From NCBI RefSeq assembly GCF_002795845.1, contig NZ_CP011797.1, positions 2,441,501-2,505,500 on the forward strand: a stretch of DNA of 64,000 nucleotides, given 5' to 3'. Below the pieces are notes generated by a model, which was not told where the DNA came from, did no database searches, and saw only the letters and a program-made list of their open reading frames with translations. Shown here piece after piece: positions 30,431 to 40,848 of this stretch. Source of the DNA: Reinekea forsetii. GTDB taxonomy: Bacteria > Pseudomonadota > Gammaproteobacteria > Pseudomonadales > Natronospirillaceae. The position numbers and the translations under genes were made by a program. Positions within the stretch are counted from its first letter, which is position 1. Every line of letters starts with the position of its first letter.

Positions 30431-31195
30431 ATGTGTTTAGCGGTTTTTTCTTGGCAACCCGGTAGCGCCGTACCCTTGAATCTGGTCGCCAACCGCGATG
30501 AGTTTCGCCAACGCCCCACCCAGGCCATGCATTGGTGGCCAGACCGAACCTTGCTCGCCGGCAAGGACTTACAGGCCGGTGGCACCTGGTTGGGCTTCAA
30601 TCGGCGCGGTTATTTTGCCTTGCTGACCAATATTCGACCCGGTTTTATCGGCGCCAGTTCGGCCTTCAGCCGAGGTGATCTGGTGCGCGACTTTCTCCAA
30701 GGCTGCGCGAGTATCGAGGCTTACCATCGCGCTATTCTGCCACGCTTGAACGACTATGGCGGTTTCAATCTGGTGTTAGGCGATGCCCGGCGGTTGTTCT
30801 ATTTCAGCAGCATTCACCCGAGCGGCCAATGGTTAGCGCCCGGCATCCATGGTTTGTCTAACGACAGTCTGAATACGCCCTGGCCAAAAACGGTTTTAGC
30901 CAAACAACAGATGCGCGCCTGGGGTGATGCCCGTTTACAGAGCGCGGACGGCCAAACCATTCTCACCTCGACTGCGATCGCCGAGCAGCAAGCGCTGCCG
31001 AGCACTGGTGTGCCGCTGGACTGGGAGCAAACGCTCTCGGCGCAAACCATCGTCGGCGCCGACTATGGCACCCGGTGCCGGACTCAGGCTCGGCAATTGC
31101 GCTCAGGGGCTCTTGAGGTGGTGGAGCATCAACTCGATGGGCACGGTCAGATCCTCACCAGCGCACGCTTCAATCTAGCCGGCGGTGCTGATTAA
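30431..31195 (+). CDS. NRDE-family protein (TANGO2-like)
   Basis: This is a 254-residue protein beginning MCLAVFSWQ, with Cys2 as in the Ntn-hydrolase-like NRDE/TANGO2 family. The family motif is at residues 20-25 (VANRDEF). It continues with DLQAGGTWLGFNRRGYFALL, another hallmark. The biochemical role in bacteria is unknown. The ATG at 30431 is two bases past the VOC stop. Its last 26 bases overlap the 3' end of the convergent nitrilase-like gene. Confidence 0.88.
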   Translation: MCLAVFSWQPGSAVPLNLVANRDEFRQRPTQAMHWWPDRTLLAGKDLQAGGTWLGFNRRGYFALLTNIRPGFIGASSAFSRGDLVRDFLQGCASIEAYHRAILPRLNDYGGFNLVLGDARRLFYFSSIHPSGQWLAPGIHGLSNDSLNTPWPKTVLAKQQMRAWGDARLQSADGQTILTSTAIAEQQALPSTGVPLDWEQTLSAQTIVGADYGTRCRTQARQLRSGALEVVEHQLDGHGQILTSARFNLAGGAD

Positions 31196-31988
31196 CCGGC
31201 AACTGTTGCCGCACGGCCGCGACCCGATCGAATTCCACGACTAACAACTGACCACAGGGCTCGGCGCCCAGGTCCTGAATCTCACCCCAGGGGTCGACCA
31301 ACAGGGAGTGCCCCCAGGTTCGCCGCCGTGGGTCGTGCTGGCCACATTGGTTGACGGCGGCGATGAAATAGCCGTTTTCGATCGCCCGGGCCCGACACAA
31401 GACTTCCCAGTGCGCTTGGCCGGTTTTATAGGTAAAAGCCGAGGGCACGATAACCAGCTCGGCACCGGCATCGTTGAGCTGGCGAAACAGTTCTGGAAAG
31501 CGCAGGTCATAGCAGACGGCCAAGCCCAGAGCCCCCCAAGGGCTGTTCAGGGTTACCACCGAAGACCCAGGCGAGTAGTTATTGGATTCTTTATAAACGC
31601 CTTGCTGATCGCCTACCAAAGCGTCAAAGAGGTGCATTTTATCATAATGGCCAACCACCTCACCGTGGTTATTGACTAGGTGGCAGCGTGCTCTGGGCCG
31701 GCTGTCGAGAGCGGTCAGGACCGGCACCGTGCCGGCCACAATCCACAGGCCATATTGTTGTGCTAAGGTGCGGATGACCGAGCCAACTGGGCCGTCAAAA
31801 TTTCGCTCCTCGGCGGCCATTGGTCGCGGATCGAGGCCACCCATCTGGGCAAACATTTCCGGCAACACCACCAACTCGGCCCCGCTGCTTGCCGCCTGCG
31901 CGACCTGCTGTCCGACCCACGCCAGATTGGCGTCAACCTCGATACGGCTGGTCATCTGAACAAAATATATCTTCAGGGGCGTACTCAT
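31170..31988 (-). CDS. Carbon-nitrogen hydrolase, Nit1/YbeM-like (deaminated glutathione amidase type)
   Basis: The nitrilase-superfamily triad is complete: Glu in LVVLPEMFAQM, Lys in HYDKMHLFDA and Cys in LGLAVCYDLRFPELFRQL. The protein has 272 residues. The Nit1/YbeM group hydrolyses deaminated glutathione, a repair reaction; that activity is inferred from family resemblance. AGGAG stands 9 bases before the ATG at 31988. It follows yhdP (26-base gap) in the same direction, an arrangement common in gammaproteobacteria. Confidence 0.9.
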   Translation of the reverse strand: MSTPLKIYFVQMTSRIEVDANLAWVGQQVAQAASSGAELVVLPEMFAQMGGLDPRPMAAEERNFDGPVGSVIRTLAQQYGLWIVAGTVPVLTALDSRPRARCHLVNNHGEVVGHYDKMHLFDALVGDQQGVYKESNNYSPGSSVVTLNSPWGALGLAVCYDLRFPELFRQLNDAGAELVIVPSAFTYKTGQAHWEVLCRARAIENGYFIAAVNQCGQHDPRRRTWGHSLLVDPWGEIQDLGAEPCGQLLVVEFDRVAAVRQQLPVNQHRRLD

Positions 31989-32013
31989 TGCTCTGGTTCT
32001 CCTAGGGTCATGG

Positions 32014-35000
32014 TTACTCGCGCTCACTATCGGTCGGCCCAGTGGGTTCTGCCACAAGGCCAGCACCGGCCCGATAAAACCGTGTATTGGGGGCTTCAAA
32101 GGATCCCGTAACGTGCATGCGCGCTGAACTCAGGCGTTCGAGTTGATTGTTGAAGACCCGCTCGGTCACATAGATGGCGGCCGCAGCCTGGGGCGAAACA
32201 CCGGCGAGCAATGCCACTAAGGGGAAGGTGCTCGACAACGGCACGGTCAATGTCATGTCGACATCCAATTCGTCTGACAGCAGGTCGGCGTCGCCGCTGA
32301 AGCGGAATTTGGTCGCGGAGCCATCGATGACCAGCCTTTCCCCTACTCGGGCGAAACCGCGATCGAACAGCAACTCACCGTCGATGGAGTCAAAGGTAAT
32401 CCCGGTGCGCAGCAAATCGGAAAAGTCAAAGGCAATACGATTCAACACCCGGGTGAAATTCAACAGTCCGATTAGCTTAACGCCCTCATATTCGGGCACA
32501 TCCAAGATCGCACCCTGATTGAACTTCAAGCCGATGGCGCCTTGCAACCGTTTAAAGTCAAAATGCGCCGGGGAGCCCTGCCAATGGGTCGCTACATCCA
32601 GCATGCCATCTCGAGTGCTCAGTACCGGCGCATAGCCCCAGGTAGTGAGCACATCTTGCAGATTGCCGGTCCGAATCGAACCGTTAAAGTCGGTTCGATG
32701 TTTGGCCTGCTCTCGGGTCCACAACAGATCGCCATTCAGGGTGGCTCCAGGCATCTGGCCAACCAGGTCAGATGCCGTCAAGACACCGTCCTCGACTCTG
32801 ACTTCAGCGCGCCAATTACCTAAGTCACGCTGGTTCCAAATCAGCTTATTAATTTGCAGTGACAAATCCGGCACATCGCTCGGCAAGTAATTCAACAAAG
32901 GATCCAGCTGATCAACAAAGGGGACTTGTTCTGAGGCAGAAGTCAGCGCGACCCATTGCACGTCGGCGAAGATGGGCTCAGGCCCATGAGGTATGGCCAC
33001 CTCCGCTTGACCCTCGGCGCTGTTAAAGGAAATCAGCCAAGCATTCTCGGCGCGCAGCAAGGTGGTCACCACATCGCTCCAGTCTTGTCCCAGGTAAACC
33101 AGACGCTGCGCTTGAATGTTGATCGCGGCAATCATTGATTCAAAGGAACGGCCTGGATTCAGCGGTGTTTTAGCGGGGTAGCGTTGATCGAAGGCTTGGA
33201 CAAATTGCCACCAGCTGTCGGCGTCGGCTTGGTCAACCTGAATATCGAAGTAGACACCGTTTTCTCGCCGAACCCGAAGCGGCTCATTGATAGCGATCGC
33301 ACCACGTTGGACCCTATTGGCTGTATCGAGTTCAAGATAACTGGTTAGGCTGGTCCCCAAGTTGGCCGACAGGGTCGTCCAACCCCGCGGGTCGAAATTA
33401 ATACTTAGGTCCAAGGCCAAGGGCGCCTGAGCAGATTTACTCAGGGGGGCTGGCAGCGGCAAGGCTAGGCCAATCAAATCACTCCGACTCTCGATCCGGG
33501 TGCGCCCAGGCTCGATACGGATCAGGGTTTGGTGGCCAACGCTGACGTGTTGGGCACGCAGAAAGGGGTCATTGATGCGCTCACCCCAATAGGCCACCGG
33601 TGTGCGCCCCAGCAGGGCGATGCTAAAAGCGCTACCGTTGTCGCTCGCCAGCGTCGCGCGCTGCAGCTGGCCCTGATGGATCAGCGTCAAGTCTGCGCTG
33701 CGCAGTCCGGCACGGCTCTGGTAACTTAACTGGCCATTAATATCGGTTAAGGCGAGATCTAATGCACCCAGGGTTAAGGTCACGCCACGCAGCTCTGCGT
33801 CTATTGAAACCTCTGGTGCACTGAGTTGCAGCAGCGGCCATTCCAGCTGCAGGGTGACATCAACCTCACCCTCGGTCGCCGCCCAATCGCTAAACCGCGC
33901 GCCATCGCCGAGCTGTAACGGTCCAGTCTGCAAAAATTGCAACGCCTCACGACCCGACGCCAGGGCCTTAACTCGCGTGGTGATGCGCTGAGTGGAAAAA
34001 TTAAGGGCCGCGTCCATTTTACTCAGCCTAAAGCCGGGATACTGGCCCTGTAGACCGGAGAAGTTCAAACCGGCATCGGTTAGGGCAAACTCGCCCGCGA
34101 CGCCCTGCACCGGTGACCACTCATCCAAAAATGTCATTTCCAGGTTGGCGACACTGGCATTGATGAAATATTGACTGCGAGCTTTAAACGCCTCGTCTGT
34201 GCGGCTCAGATAGTTGAACTCGGCCCGACTGAAGTCACCGCCGCGCAGCCGCGCGTCAACTATTCGCACCGTCTCCGGCCTCAACAGTCGGTTATTGGCT
34301 AAAAACTGGACCCAGGAGGCATCGAGCTGCGCGGCCGTCACCTGAAGCTCGAGCGTGCCTTCTGTGCCCATGTGGCGCGCTTGTGCATTGGGCGACGTCG
34401 ATTGCCACTGCAGGTGCAGCGGCAACGGCTTGGCTATCGACCCGGCCCTGGCCTGCTCAGGCACGGCCAGAGTCAGGTCCGCCGAACCCTCGCTGATGAC
34501 GCCCTGCTCGGCATCGGCTTGCCAGGTCAACTGCAGCGCTAGGGCCTCTGCGATCGGAGCATTGGCATAGAGTGCCGGTAAGTCGATTGGCACCCCAGTG
34601 CCCGATAGGCTGAGCTGCCCTCTGTCGCCTTTCATGTCCAGCCGGCCGTTCAGCTGCTGAGTGCCCGGAACAGCCTCGACCGACGAGGTGGCTAGGTCGG
34701 TCACCGCCGCCGTCAGCTGCCAGGATTCAGGCTCTCGGTCCACACGGGTGAGTTGTCCCTGATCGAGAAAGCCACTCGGTTGCAGGCCGCGCCAGAAGCC
34801 GCTGGGATCATCCAAAGCAAACCACTGGCCAATAAGGTCTAGTGCTACCCGGTCCCACTGCAGCGTCAAACGATCCGCGCGCCGGCTAATGTAGGCCTGT
34901 GTCGCGGATAAGGCCTGAGCGTTTGAACGACCCGCGAGCAGGTTCAACCAGCCATCAAAGCCATCCGTCCGCCGCTCCAGATAGGCTTCTGCCTTGAGGT

Positions 35001-35853
35001 CCTGGACCCGCATGATATCTGCAGGGCCTTCCAATGCGATTAGGTCGGACTGCAGGCGCGCGGTCACATCCAGCACATGATGCTGATCAAAATTAACCCA
35101 ATACTCTCCGGCGACGATCGCGTGCCTGACCTCGGCGTCCGATACCTCAATCCAGGGCGCAAGATCGATGGCCGCGTGCTTAAAATAGGCGCGATTGGCC
35201 TGGGTGCCATCCTGGCGAGTTTCAACTTGCAGTTGTAGCGGGATGTCGAAGCCTTGGCCGTTAAAGACGGCATCCGCAACCAGGTCAATCTCGTTATCCG
35301 TGCCGCTGACTCGACCCTGCTGCAGGGTCAAAGCAAACATCGGTAGGGTGAGCGGCCGCAGGCTTAGATGGGTATTGGTAAATTGCACTTCACGCTGACG
35401 TTGCAGCAGGCGGAGAAGATCGTTTAGCTTAACGCCCTCCCCCTCGGCCGAAGCCAGGCCATGCATCTGCCAACCGCGGGGGGTCTGCACCAGTTCGGCA
35501 CTGAAATCACTTAATTCGAAACGGATAAAAGCCAGGCCACCGCGCGATATCGACTCATAGAGGCCAGGTGCTAGCGTCATCTTGGCCATGCTGAGCGTGT
35601 CCCCGATTTGGATATCGGTTAACTGCACTACCGGGTTAAAGCGCTCCCACTCACCCTGCAACCGTCCAATGCTGACTGGGGCACCCACTTGCGCGCTGAG
35701 CCAAGTTTCAACTTCGGGCTTTAACCGCTCAATATAGGGAAAAAATTGCCGACCCAGGGCCAGATAGGCGGCGAACAACAGCACCCAGAAGGCCAAGACT
35801 CTAAGCACGGCGCTGCGCAGCGCGGGCCAAAAAGGGGTTGTTGTCGGCGGCAT
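32014..35853 (-). CDS. yhdP: YhdP-family AsmA-like envelope protein
   Basis: This is a 1279-residue inner-membrane-anchored periplasmic protein. One N-terminal transmembrane helix (about 10-32, VLRVLAFWVLLFAAYLAL) is followed by a very long beta-rich region with the DUF3971 and AsmA-like C-terminal parts (NGDLLWTREQAKHRTDFNGS, then LKFNQGAILDVPEYEGVKL). YhdP, TamB and YdbH are proposed bridges for phospholipid transport to the outer membrane. It is preceded by rng and followed by the nitrilase gene. Its leader is enclosed in an inverted repeat (35855-35952). Confidence 0.93.
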   Translation of the reverse strand: MPPTTTPFWPALRSAVLRVLAFWVLLFAAYLALGRQFFPYIERLKPEVETWLSAQVGAPVSIGRLQGEWERFNPVVQLTDIQIGDTLSMAKMTLAPGLYESISRGGLAFIRFELSDFSAELVQTPRGWQMHGLASAEGEGVKLNDLLRLLQRQREVQFTNTHLSLRPLTLPMFALTLQQGRVSGTDNEIDLVADAVFNGQGFDIPLQLQVETRQDGTQANRAYFKHAAIDLAPWIEVSDAEVRHAIVAGEYWVNFDQHHVLDVTARLQSDLIALEGPADIMRVQDLKAEAYLERRTDGFDGWLNLLAGRSNAQALSATQAYISRRADRLTLQWDRVALDLIGQWFALDDPSGFWRGLQPSGFLDQGQLTRVDREPESWQLTAAVTDLATSSVEAVPGTQQLNGRLDMKGDRGQLSLSGTGVPIDLPALYANAPIAEALALQLTWQADAEQGVISEGSADLTLAVPEQARAGSIAKPLPLHLQWQSTSPNAQARHMGTEGTLELQVTAAQLDASWVQFLANNRLLRPETVRIVDARLRGGDFSRAEFNYLSRTDEAFKARSQYFINASVANLEMTFLDEWSPVQGVAGEFALTDAGLNFSGLQGQYPGFRLSKMDAALNFSTQRITTRVKALASGREALQFLQTGPLQLGDGARFSDWAATEGEVDVTLQLEWPLLQLSAPEVSIDAELRGVTLTLGALDLALTDINGQLSYQSRAGLRSADLTLIHQGQLQRATLASDNGSAFSIALLGRTPVAYWGERINDPFLRAQHVSVGHQTLIRIEPGRTRIESRSDLIGLALPLPAPLSKSAQAPLALDLSINFDPRGWTTLSANLGTSLTSYLELDTANRVQRGAIAINEPLRVRRENGVYFDIQVDQADADSWWQFVQAFDQRYPAKTPLNPGRSFESMIAAINIQAQRLVYLGQDWSDVVTTLLRAENAWLISFNSAEGQAEVAIPHGPEPIFADVQWVALTSASEQVPFVDQLDPLLNYLPSDVPDLSLQINKLIWNQRDLGNWRAEVRVEDGVLTASDLVGQMPGATLNGDLLWTREQAKHRTDFNGSIRTGNLQDVLTTWGYAPVLSTRDGMLDVATHWQGSPAHFDFKRLQGAIGLKFNQGAILDVPEYEGVKLIGLLNFTRVLNRIAFDFSDLLRTGITFDSIDGELLFDRGFARVGERLVIDGSATKFRFSGDADLLSDELDVDMTLTVPLSSTFPLVALLAGVSPQAAAAIYVTERVFNNQLERLSSARMHVTGSFEAPNTRFYRAGAGLVAEPTGPTDSERE

Positions 35854-35854
35854 C

Positions 35855-35952
35855 AGTTCATATCTCTTCGATCACCTGTCTCGCTGCGGCTGTACGGTAC
35901 TTTTTCCATTATTACAGCACGCTAACAGCCTGCTGTAATTAAGATATGAACT
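35855..35952. repeat. Nested inverted repeats filling the rng-yhdP gap
   Basis: The outer arms AGTTCATATCT (35855-35865) and AGATATGAACT (35942-35952) are a perfect 11-bp inverted repeat. Inside it ATTACAGCA (35911-35919) and TGCTGTAAT (35931-35939) form a perfect 9-bp hairpin. One outer arm lies immediately upstream of the yhdP ATG and the other just past the rng stop. No T tract follows the hairpin on the transcribed strand, so it is not a standard terminator. Confidence 0.65.
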
Positions 35953-35957
35953 CAAGC

Positions 35958-37418
35958 CTACTGCAGAATGACATCAAACTGTTCCTGACTGTAGATCGGT
36001 TCAACCTGGAAACGAATCGGCTTACCAATAAATTCCTCTAGATCGGCAACATTCGAGGACTCCTCATCCAACAACCGATCGACCACCTGTTGCGACGCCA
36101 ATACTAGGTAACGATCGTTGTTATAGGCTCGTTCTTCGCGCAGAATTTCACGAAACACTTCATAGCAAACGGTTTGCGGTGTTTTTTGCCGACCGCGGCC
36201 GTGACAAACCGAGCAATGTTCGGTTAAGACATGTTCCAGGCTTTCTCGGGTGCGCTTGCGGGTCATCTCCACCAGACCCAACTCCGACACCCCGGTCACT
36301 TTACTCTTAGCATGATCTTTTTCGAGATTTTTCTCCAACATGCGGTGTACCTGACGGCGGTGTTCTTCATCGACCATATCGATAAAATCGAGAATAATGA
36401 TGCCGCCCAGGTTGCGCAGGCGCAATTGTCGACAAATGGTCGTTACCGCTTCTAGGTTGGTTTTAAAGATGGTTTCTTCTAAATTACGATGGCCAACAAA
36501 GGCGCCGGTATTGACATCGATCGTGGTCATAGCCTCGGTTTGATCAATAATCAAATAGCCACCCGATTTCAGCTCAACCTTGCGGCTTAGGGCCTTAGAC
36601 ATCTCGTCCTCAACCGAATAGAGATCGAAGATCGGCCGTTCGCCCGGATAATACTCGAACAGATCGATCACCTCGGGCATATATTTGGTCACGAAATCTT
36701 GAACCTTGCCGAAGGTTTCTTTCGAATCGATGCGAATCTTCTCGGTATCGGCACGCACTAAGTCGCGCGCCACCCGCAAGTAGAGGGGCAGGTCTTCGTA
36801 GATAACGGACGTCGCAACACTGTCCTTCATGCGCTCCTGCAGCACGCGAAAGACGCGTTTCAAGTAATTCATATCCGAACGAATCTCGAACTCTCCGATA
36901 CCTTCAGCCGCGGTACGCAGAATAAACCCGCCCTTTTCGATCTCCTCCAACGCCTTCATTTCAGTCACCGTCTTACGGAGTCGGTCGCGCTCCGTCTCGC
37001 CATCGATGCGCTGTGAGACCCCGATGTGGTTAGAACCGGGCATAAACACCAGATAGCGAGAGGGGATGGATAGGGCCGTAGTCAAGCGCGCACCCTTGGT
37101 GCCCATCGGATCCTTAATCACCTGAACTACCAGCGCCTGGCCTTCGCGCACCAGGGTTTGAATCGGTTTGTGAGGCTCATTATCGACTCGATCGTGGTCG
37201 ATATCGGACGCGTGAATAAAGGCCGCACGCTCCAGTCCTATATCGATAAAGGCGGCCTGCATGCCGGGTAGCACGCGCACCACCTTGCCTTTATAAATAT
37301 TACCGACCAGCCCCCGGGTTTGGTTGCGCTCGAGAAAAATTTCTTGCACCGCGCCATTTTCAACCAGTGCTACTCGGGTTTCCATCGGCGTCACATTTAC
37401 TAAAATATCGGAAGTCAT
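35958..37418 (-). CDS. rng: Ribonuclease G
   Basis: This endoribonuclease processes the 5' end of 16S rRNA and degrades mRNA in the cytoplasm. Its 486 residues show the S1 RNA-binding domain (about 35-125, GLVGNIYKGKVVRVLPGMQA followed by AFIDIGLERAAFIHASD). The catalytic aspartates are in DVNTGAFVG and IIILDFIDMVDEEHR, and the Zn-link is CSVCHGRG. The C-terminal degradosome scaffold of RNase E is absent. The start MTSDILVN at 37418 is chosen because AGGA stands 7-8 bases upstream. It lies between maf and yhdP. Confidence 0.96.
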   Translation of the reverse strand: MTSDILVNVTPMETRVALVENGAVQEIFLERNQTRGLVGNIYKGKVVRVLPGMQAAFIDIGLERAAFIHASDIDHDRVDNEPHKPIQTLVREGQALVVQVIKDPMGTKGARLTTALSIPSRYLVFMPGSNHIGVSQRIDGETERDRLRKTVTEMKALEEIEKGGFILRTAAEGIGEFEIRSDMNYLKRVFRVLQERMKDSVATSVIYEDLPLYLRVARDLVRADTEKIRIDSKETFGKVQDFVTKYMPEVIDLFEYYPGERPIFDLYSVEDEMSKALSRKVELKSGGYLIIDQTEAMTTIDVNTGAFVGHRNLEETIFKTNLEAVTTICRQLRLRNLGGIIILDFIDMVDEEHRRQVHRMLEKNLEKDHAKSKVTGVSELGLVEMTRKRTRESLEHVLTEHCSVCHGRGRQKTPQTVCYEVFREILREERAYNNDRYLVLASQQVVDRLLDEESSNVADLEEFIGKPIRFQVEPIYSQEQFDVILQ

Positions 37419-37472
37419 CTGAGATCCTATTAAAATCGAAATAAGATTTTGCCATACCAAAACCCGATGCGC

Positions 37473-38069
37473 TTAAATTGGCATCAGGCCCTGATACAAA
37501 GAGAATCGTGCCTTACCCAATAGCAGGGCGGTTTCATGCAGCGGGAGCCCCACGACGGAACTGTAACTGCCCGCAATTTTAGTTACAAAAACCCCACCCA
37601 GGCCTTGAATACCGTAGCCGCCGGCCTTGTCGAGTGGCTCGCCAGAATGCCAGTAGGCCGAAATCTGCGGCTCCGACAAGGCCATAAAGCTAACGTCGGT
37701 GGTTACCAAGGCTCGATAAGAGTCACCAACGGACACCAGGGCAATGCCCGTCAGTACTTGATGGGTACGCCCAGACAACAATCGCATCATGGTCTGAAAG
37801 TGTTCCTTGGAGGTTGGCTTGCCGAGAATCTGGCCGTCGATCACCACGCTGGTGTCGGAGCCGAGGACCCAGCAGTCTGCTGGCCGATCCAATAATGCCA
37901 AGCCGGCCTGGGCCTTGACCAGGGCGAGACGATCGACATAGCGATTGGGCGTTTCGCCCGACAAAACCGACTCATCGATGTCGGTGGCCAGGGCGGTAAA
38001 GTCGATTCCCAAGGTGGTCAGCAACTCGCGTCGCCGAGGCGATTGGGATGCCAATATCAGCTTGGCCAC
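37473..38069 (-). CDS. maf: Maf-family nucleotide pyrophosphatase, YhdE-type (dTTP/UTP)
   Basis: This house-cleaning pyrophosphatase hydrolyses dTTP/UTP and modified pyrimidine nucleotides. The motif LASQSPRRRELL is at residues 6-17, GSDTSVVIDG holds the metal-binding Asp, and SGEPLDKAGGYGIQGLGGVF is the YhdE signature. The start is the GTG at 38069, whose G is also the last base of the mreD stop (TAGTG), giving 198 residues. An upstream ATG at 38126 would add residues belonging to mreD sequence. It is part of the mre-rng block. Confidence 0.93.
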   Translation of the reverse strand: MAKLILASQSPRRRELLTTLGIDFTALATDIDESVLSGETPNRYVDRLALVKAQAGLALLDRPADCWVLGSDTSVVIDGQILGKPTSKEHFQTMMRLLSGRTHQVLTGIALVSVGDSYRALVTTDVSFMALSEPQISAYWHSGEPLDKAGGYGIQGLGGVFVTKIAGSYSSVVGLPLHETALLLGKARFSLYQGLMPI

Positions 38070-38557
38070 TATTGCACCCGCGCCCGCAACTGCAGTGCCT
38101 GCAATAAACCATAGACCCAAGGCCAAAGGAGCGCTGAGGTTAACGCCGGCCAGATATGTATTTCACCGGACACCACCGACATCAGAGCGGTCTTGAGCCA
38201 CTGACTGAGCATATGGGTGGCCCCGATGAGGCAGAATATCGCTAACGCCTGCTGGCCCAGCGGATACATCCGTAAGCGGACACTTAACAACAAGACCGTG
38301 TAGGCCAGGGCGGCAAATACCAGTCCGTAAAGGCCAAGGGTAGTGCCCATCAAGGTGTCATAAAAGAGCCCGACCAAAAAGGCCATTAAGATGCCAAATC
38401 GTTCCGGCACAATGAGTACCCAGAAAATAATCATCAGGCCAACCCAATCGGGTCGAGCAATCTCAAATCGGCCGGGCAGCGACAAGGCCGCCAAATAAAA
38501 GGCGACGAAAAAGCTCAAGCCGATCAGCCAGAGTCCGTGTGCCGGTTTTGCTTTCAT
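38069..38557 (-). CDS. mreD: Rod shape-determining protein MreD
   Basis: This is a 162-residue inner-membrane protein with about five helices; SLPGRFEIARPDWVGLMIIF and GLFYDTLMGTTLGLYGLVFA are typical MreD segments. It works with MreB and MreC in the elongasome that guides lateral wall synthesis. It overlaps mreC by four bases (ATGA) and maf by one base. Confidence 0.93.
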   Translation of the reverse strand: MKAKPAHGLWLIGLSFFVAFYLAALSLPGRFEIARPDWVGLMIIFWVLIVPERFGILMAFLVGLFYDTLMGTTLGLYGLVFAALAYTVLLLSVRLRMYPLGQQALAIFCLIGATHMLSQWLKTALMSVVSGEIHIWPALTSALLWPWVYGLLQALQLRARVQ

Positions 38558-39381
38558 TGCTTTTGCCCCTGAAATACGATCAACATGCTGCGTGAGCGGT
38601 CCAGACGAGCTAAGGGCGCGGCACGGATGCGCGCAAAGGGCTCACCCGGATCGTGCTCGATGGCGATCACCTCGGCAACCGGATAGCCGGCCGGAAAACG
38701 CAGGCCCAAGCCGGAAGTAACCAAGATGTCACCGATCTTAACGTCGGCGGTATCGGGCATATATTCCAGCTCCAAACTGTTCAGGTCACCGGTACCGACC
38801 ACCACGGTACGCATGCCATTGCGATTAATATAGACCGGCACCGCCAAGTTTACATCGGCCACCAGCGCGACGCGCGAGGACAAGGAATCGACTTGCACCA
38901 CCAAACCAAACAGGCCGTCTGCATCGACCACTGCCTGGCCAACCGCGACCCCGTCTTGGGCGCCTCGGTTAACGATGACTTGGATCGAAAAGGGGTCTGG
39001 ATCGACGCGAATCAACTCCGCCGTCAGGAATTCGGTCTCCAGGCGCGCGGTGGCATTCAATAATTGCCGCAGGCGGCCGTTCTCAGCCTCTAGAATGGCC
39101 AACCATTGCACCTTTTGCTGCAAGATCAGCATCTGGCTGCGCAGCGAGCGGTTGGAGTCTAGCAGGACATTACGTTCGGAAAAGGTTTCACTGGACCATT
39201 TGACCAGTTCACTGGGTAAGGCAACCAGAGATTGCACCGGTGCAACCACATAAGACAGACTCTGACGGGCCTTGTCCAATTGGTTAAAGCGCAGGTCGAG
39301 AAACATCAACAAGAGCGACCCGGCGGCAACCAAGGCGAATCGATAGCCATGATGTGGCCCGGTTGAGTAGATCGGTTTGAT
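38554..39381 (-). CDS. mreC: Rod shape-determining protein MreC (apparent ATC start)
   Basis: MreC links cytoplasmic MreB to periplasmic wall enzymes. After a short N-terminus (KPIYSTGP) come a transmembrane helix (about 12-30), a coiled coil (about 60-95) and the two beta-barrel domains, including VIVNRGAQDGVAVGQAVVDA and GDILVTSGLGLRFPAGYPVA. No ATG, GTG or TTG stands at the usual MreC start. An ATC at 39381 falls exactly where relatives have the Met of M-K-P-I, with AGGAG seven bases upstream. Upstream ATG 39468 has no good ribosome site and would add a non-family extension. The gene itself is certain; the start is inferred. Confidence 0.88.
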   Translation of the reverse strand: MKPIYSTGPHHGYRFALVAAGSLLLMFLDLRFNQLDKARQSLSYVVAPVQSLVALPSELVKWSSETFSERNVLLDSNRSLRSQMLILQQKVQWLAILEAENGRLRQLLNATARLETEFLTAELIRVDPDPFSIQVIVNRGAQDGVAVGQAVVDADGLFGLVVQVDSLSSRVALVADVNLAVPVYINRNGMRTVVVGTGDLNSLELEYMPDTADVKIGDILVTSGLGLRFPAGYPVAEVIAIEHDPGEPFARIRAAPLARLDRSRSMLIVFQGQKQ

Positions 39382-39542
39382 GAGCGGGCTCCTGAATTCG
39401 GCGATAAACAAAAGGCCTGGCCAATCTGCCAACAGGCTCCGGGTGGCCAATAAAATGAAGCCCTGCATTAGATGCAAGGCTCGGGTCGGTCGAGTGGGAC
39501 TAGCGCCCCAAGACGGGCCCTACGTTATGATGGACAGGCTTA

Positions 39543-40580
<1,038 letters not shown>

Positions 40581-40848
40581 TTAATTATCGCTTTAATGCA
40601 AAAGGTGACAGACACATAACAGCTTGGCAATGTAACAATGGTGGGGTTTTTGGGCAAGGAGTAAATGTGATAACCTAGCGCCTATTAACGGATTTCCATA
40701 GAATTGATCGAAAAACAGGCAGCCATTAGCGCTTTGCCTGAAAAATTCGTCGATCTGTGGCTTATTAGCGCGCAAAAGCCAATCTTTACCGCATCGATTG
40801 GTTTACCATTTTACTTAATTCAAATGTCTGTTCAGGAGAACCCCGACC

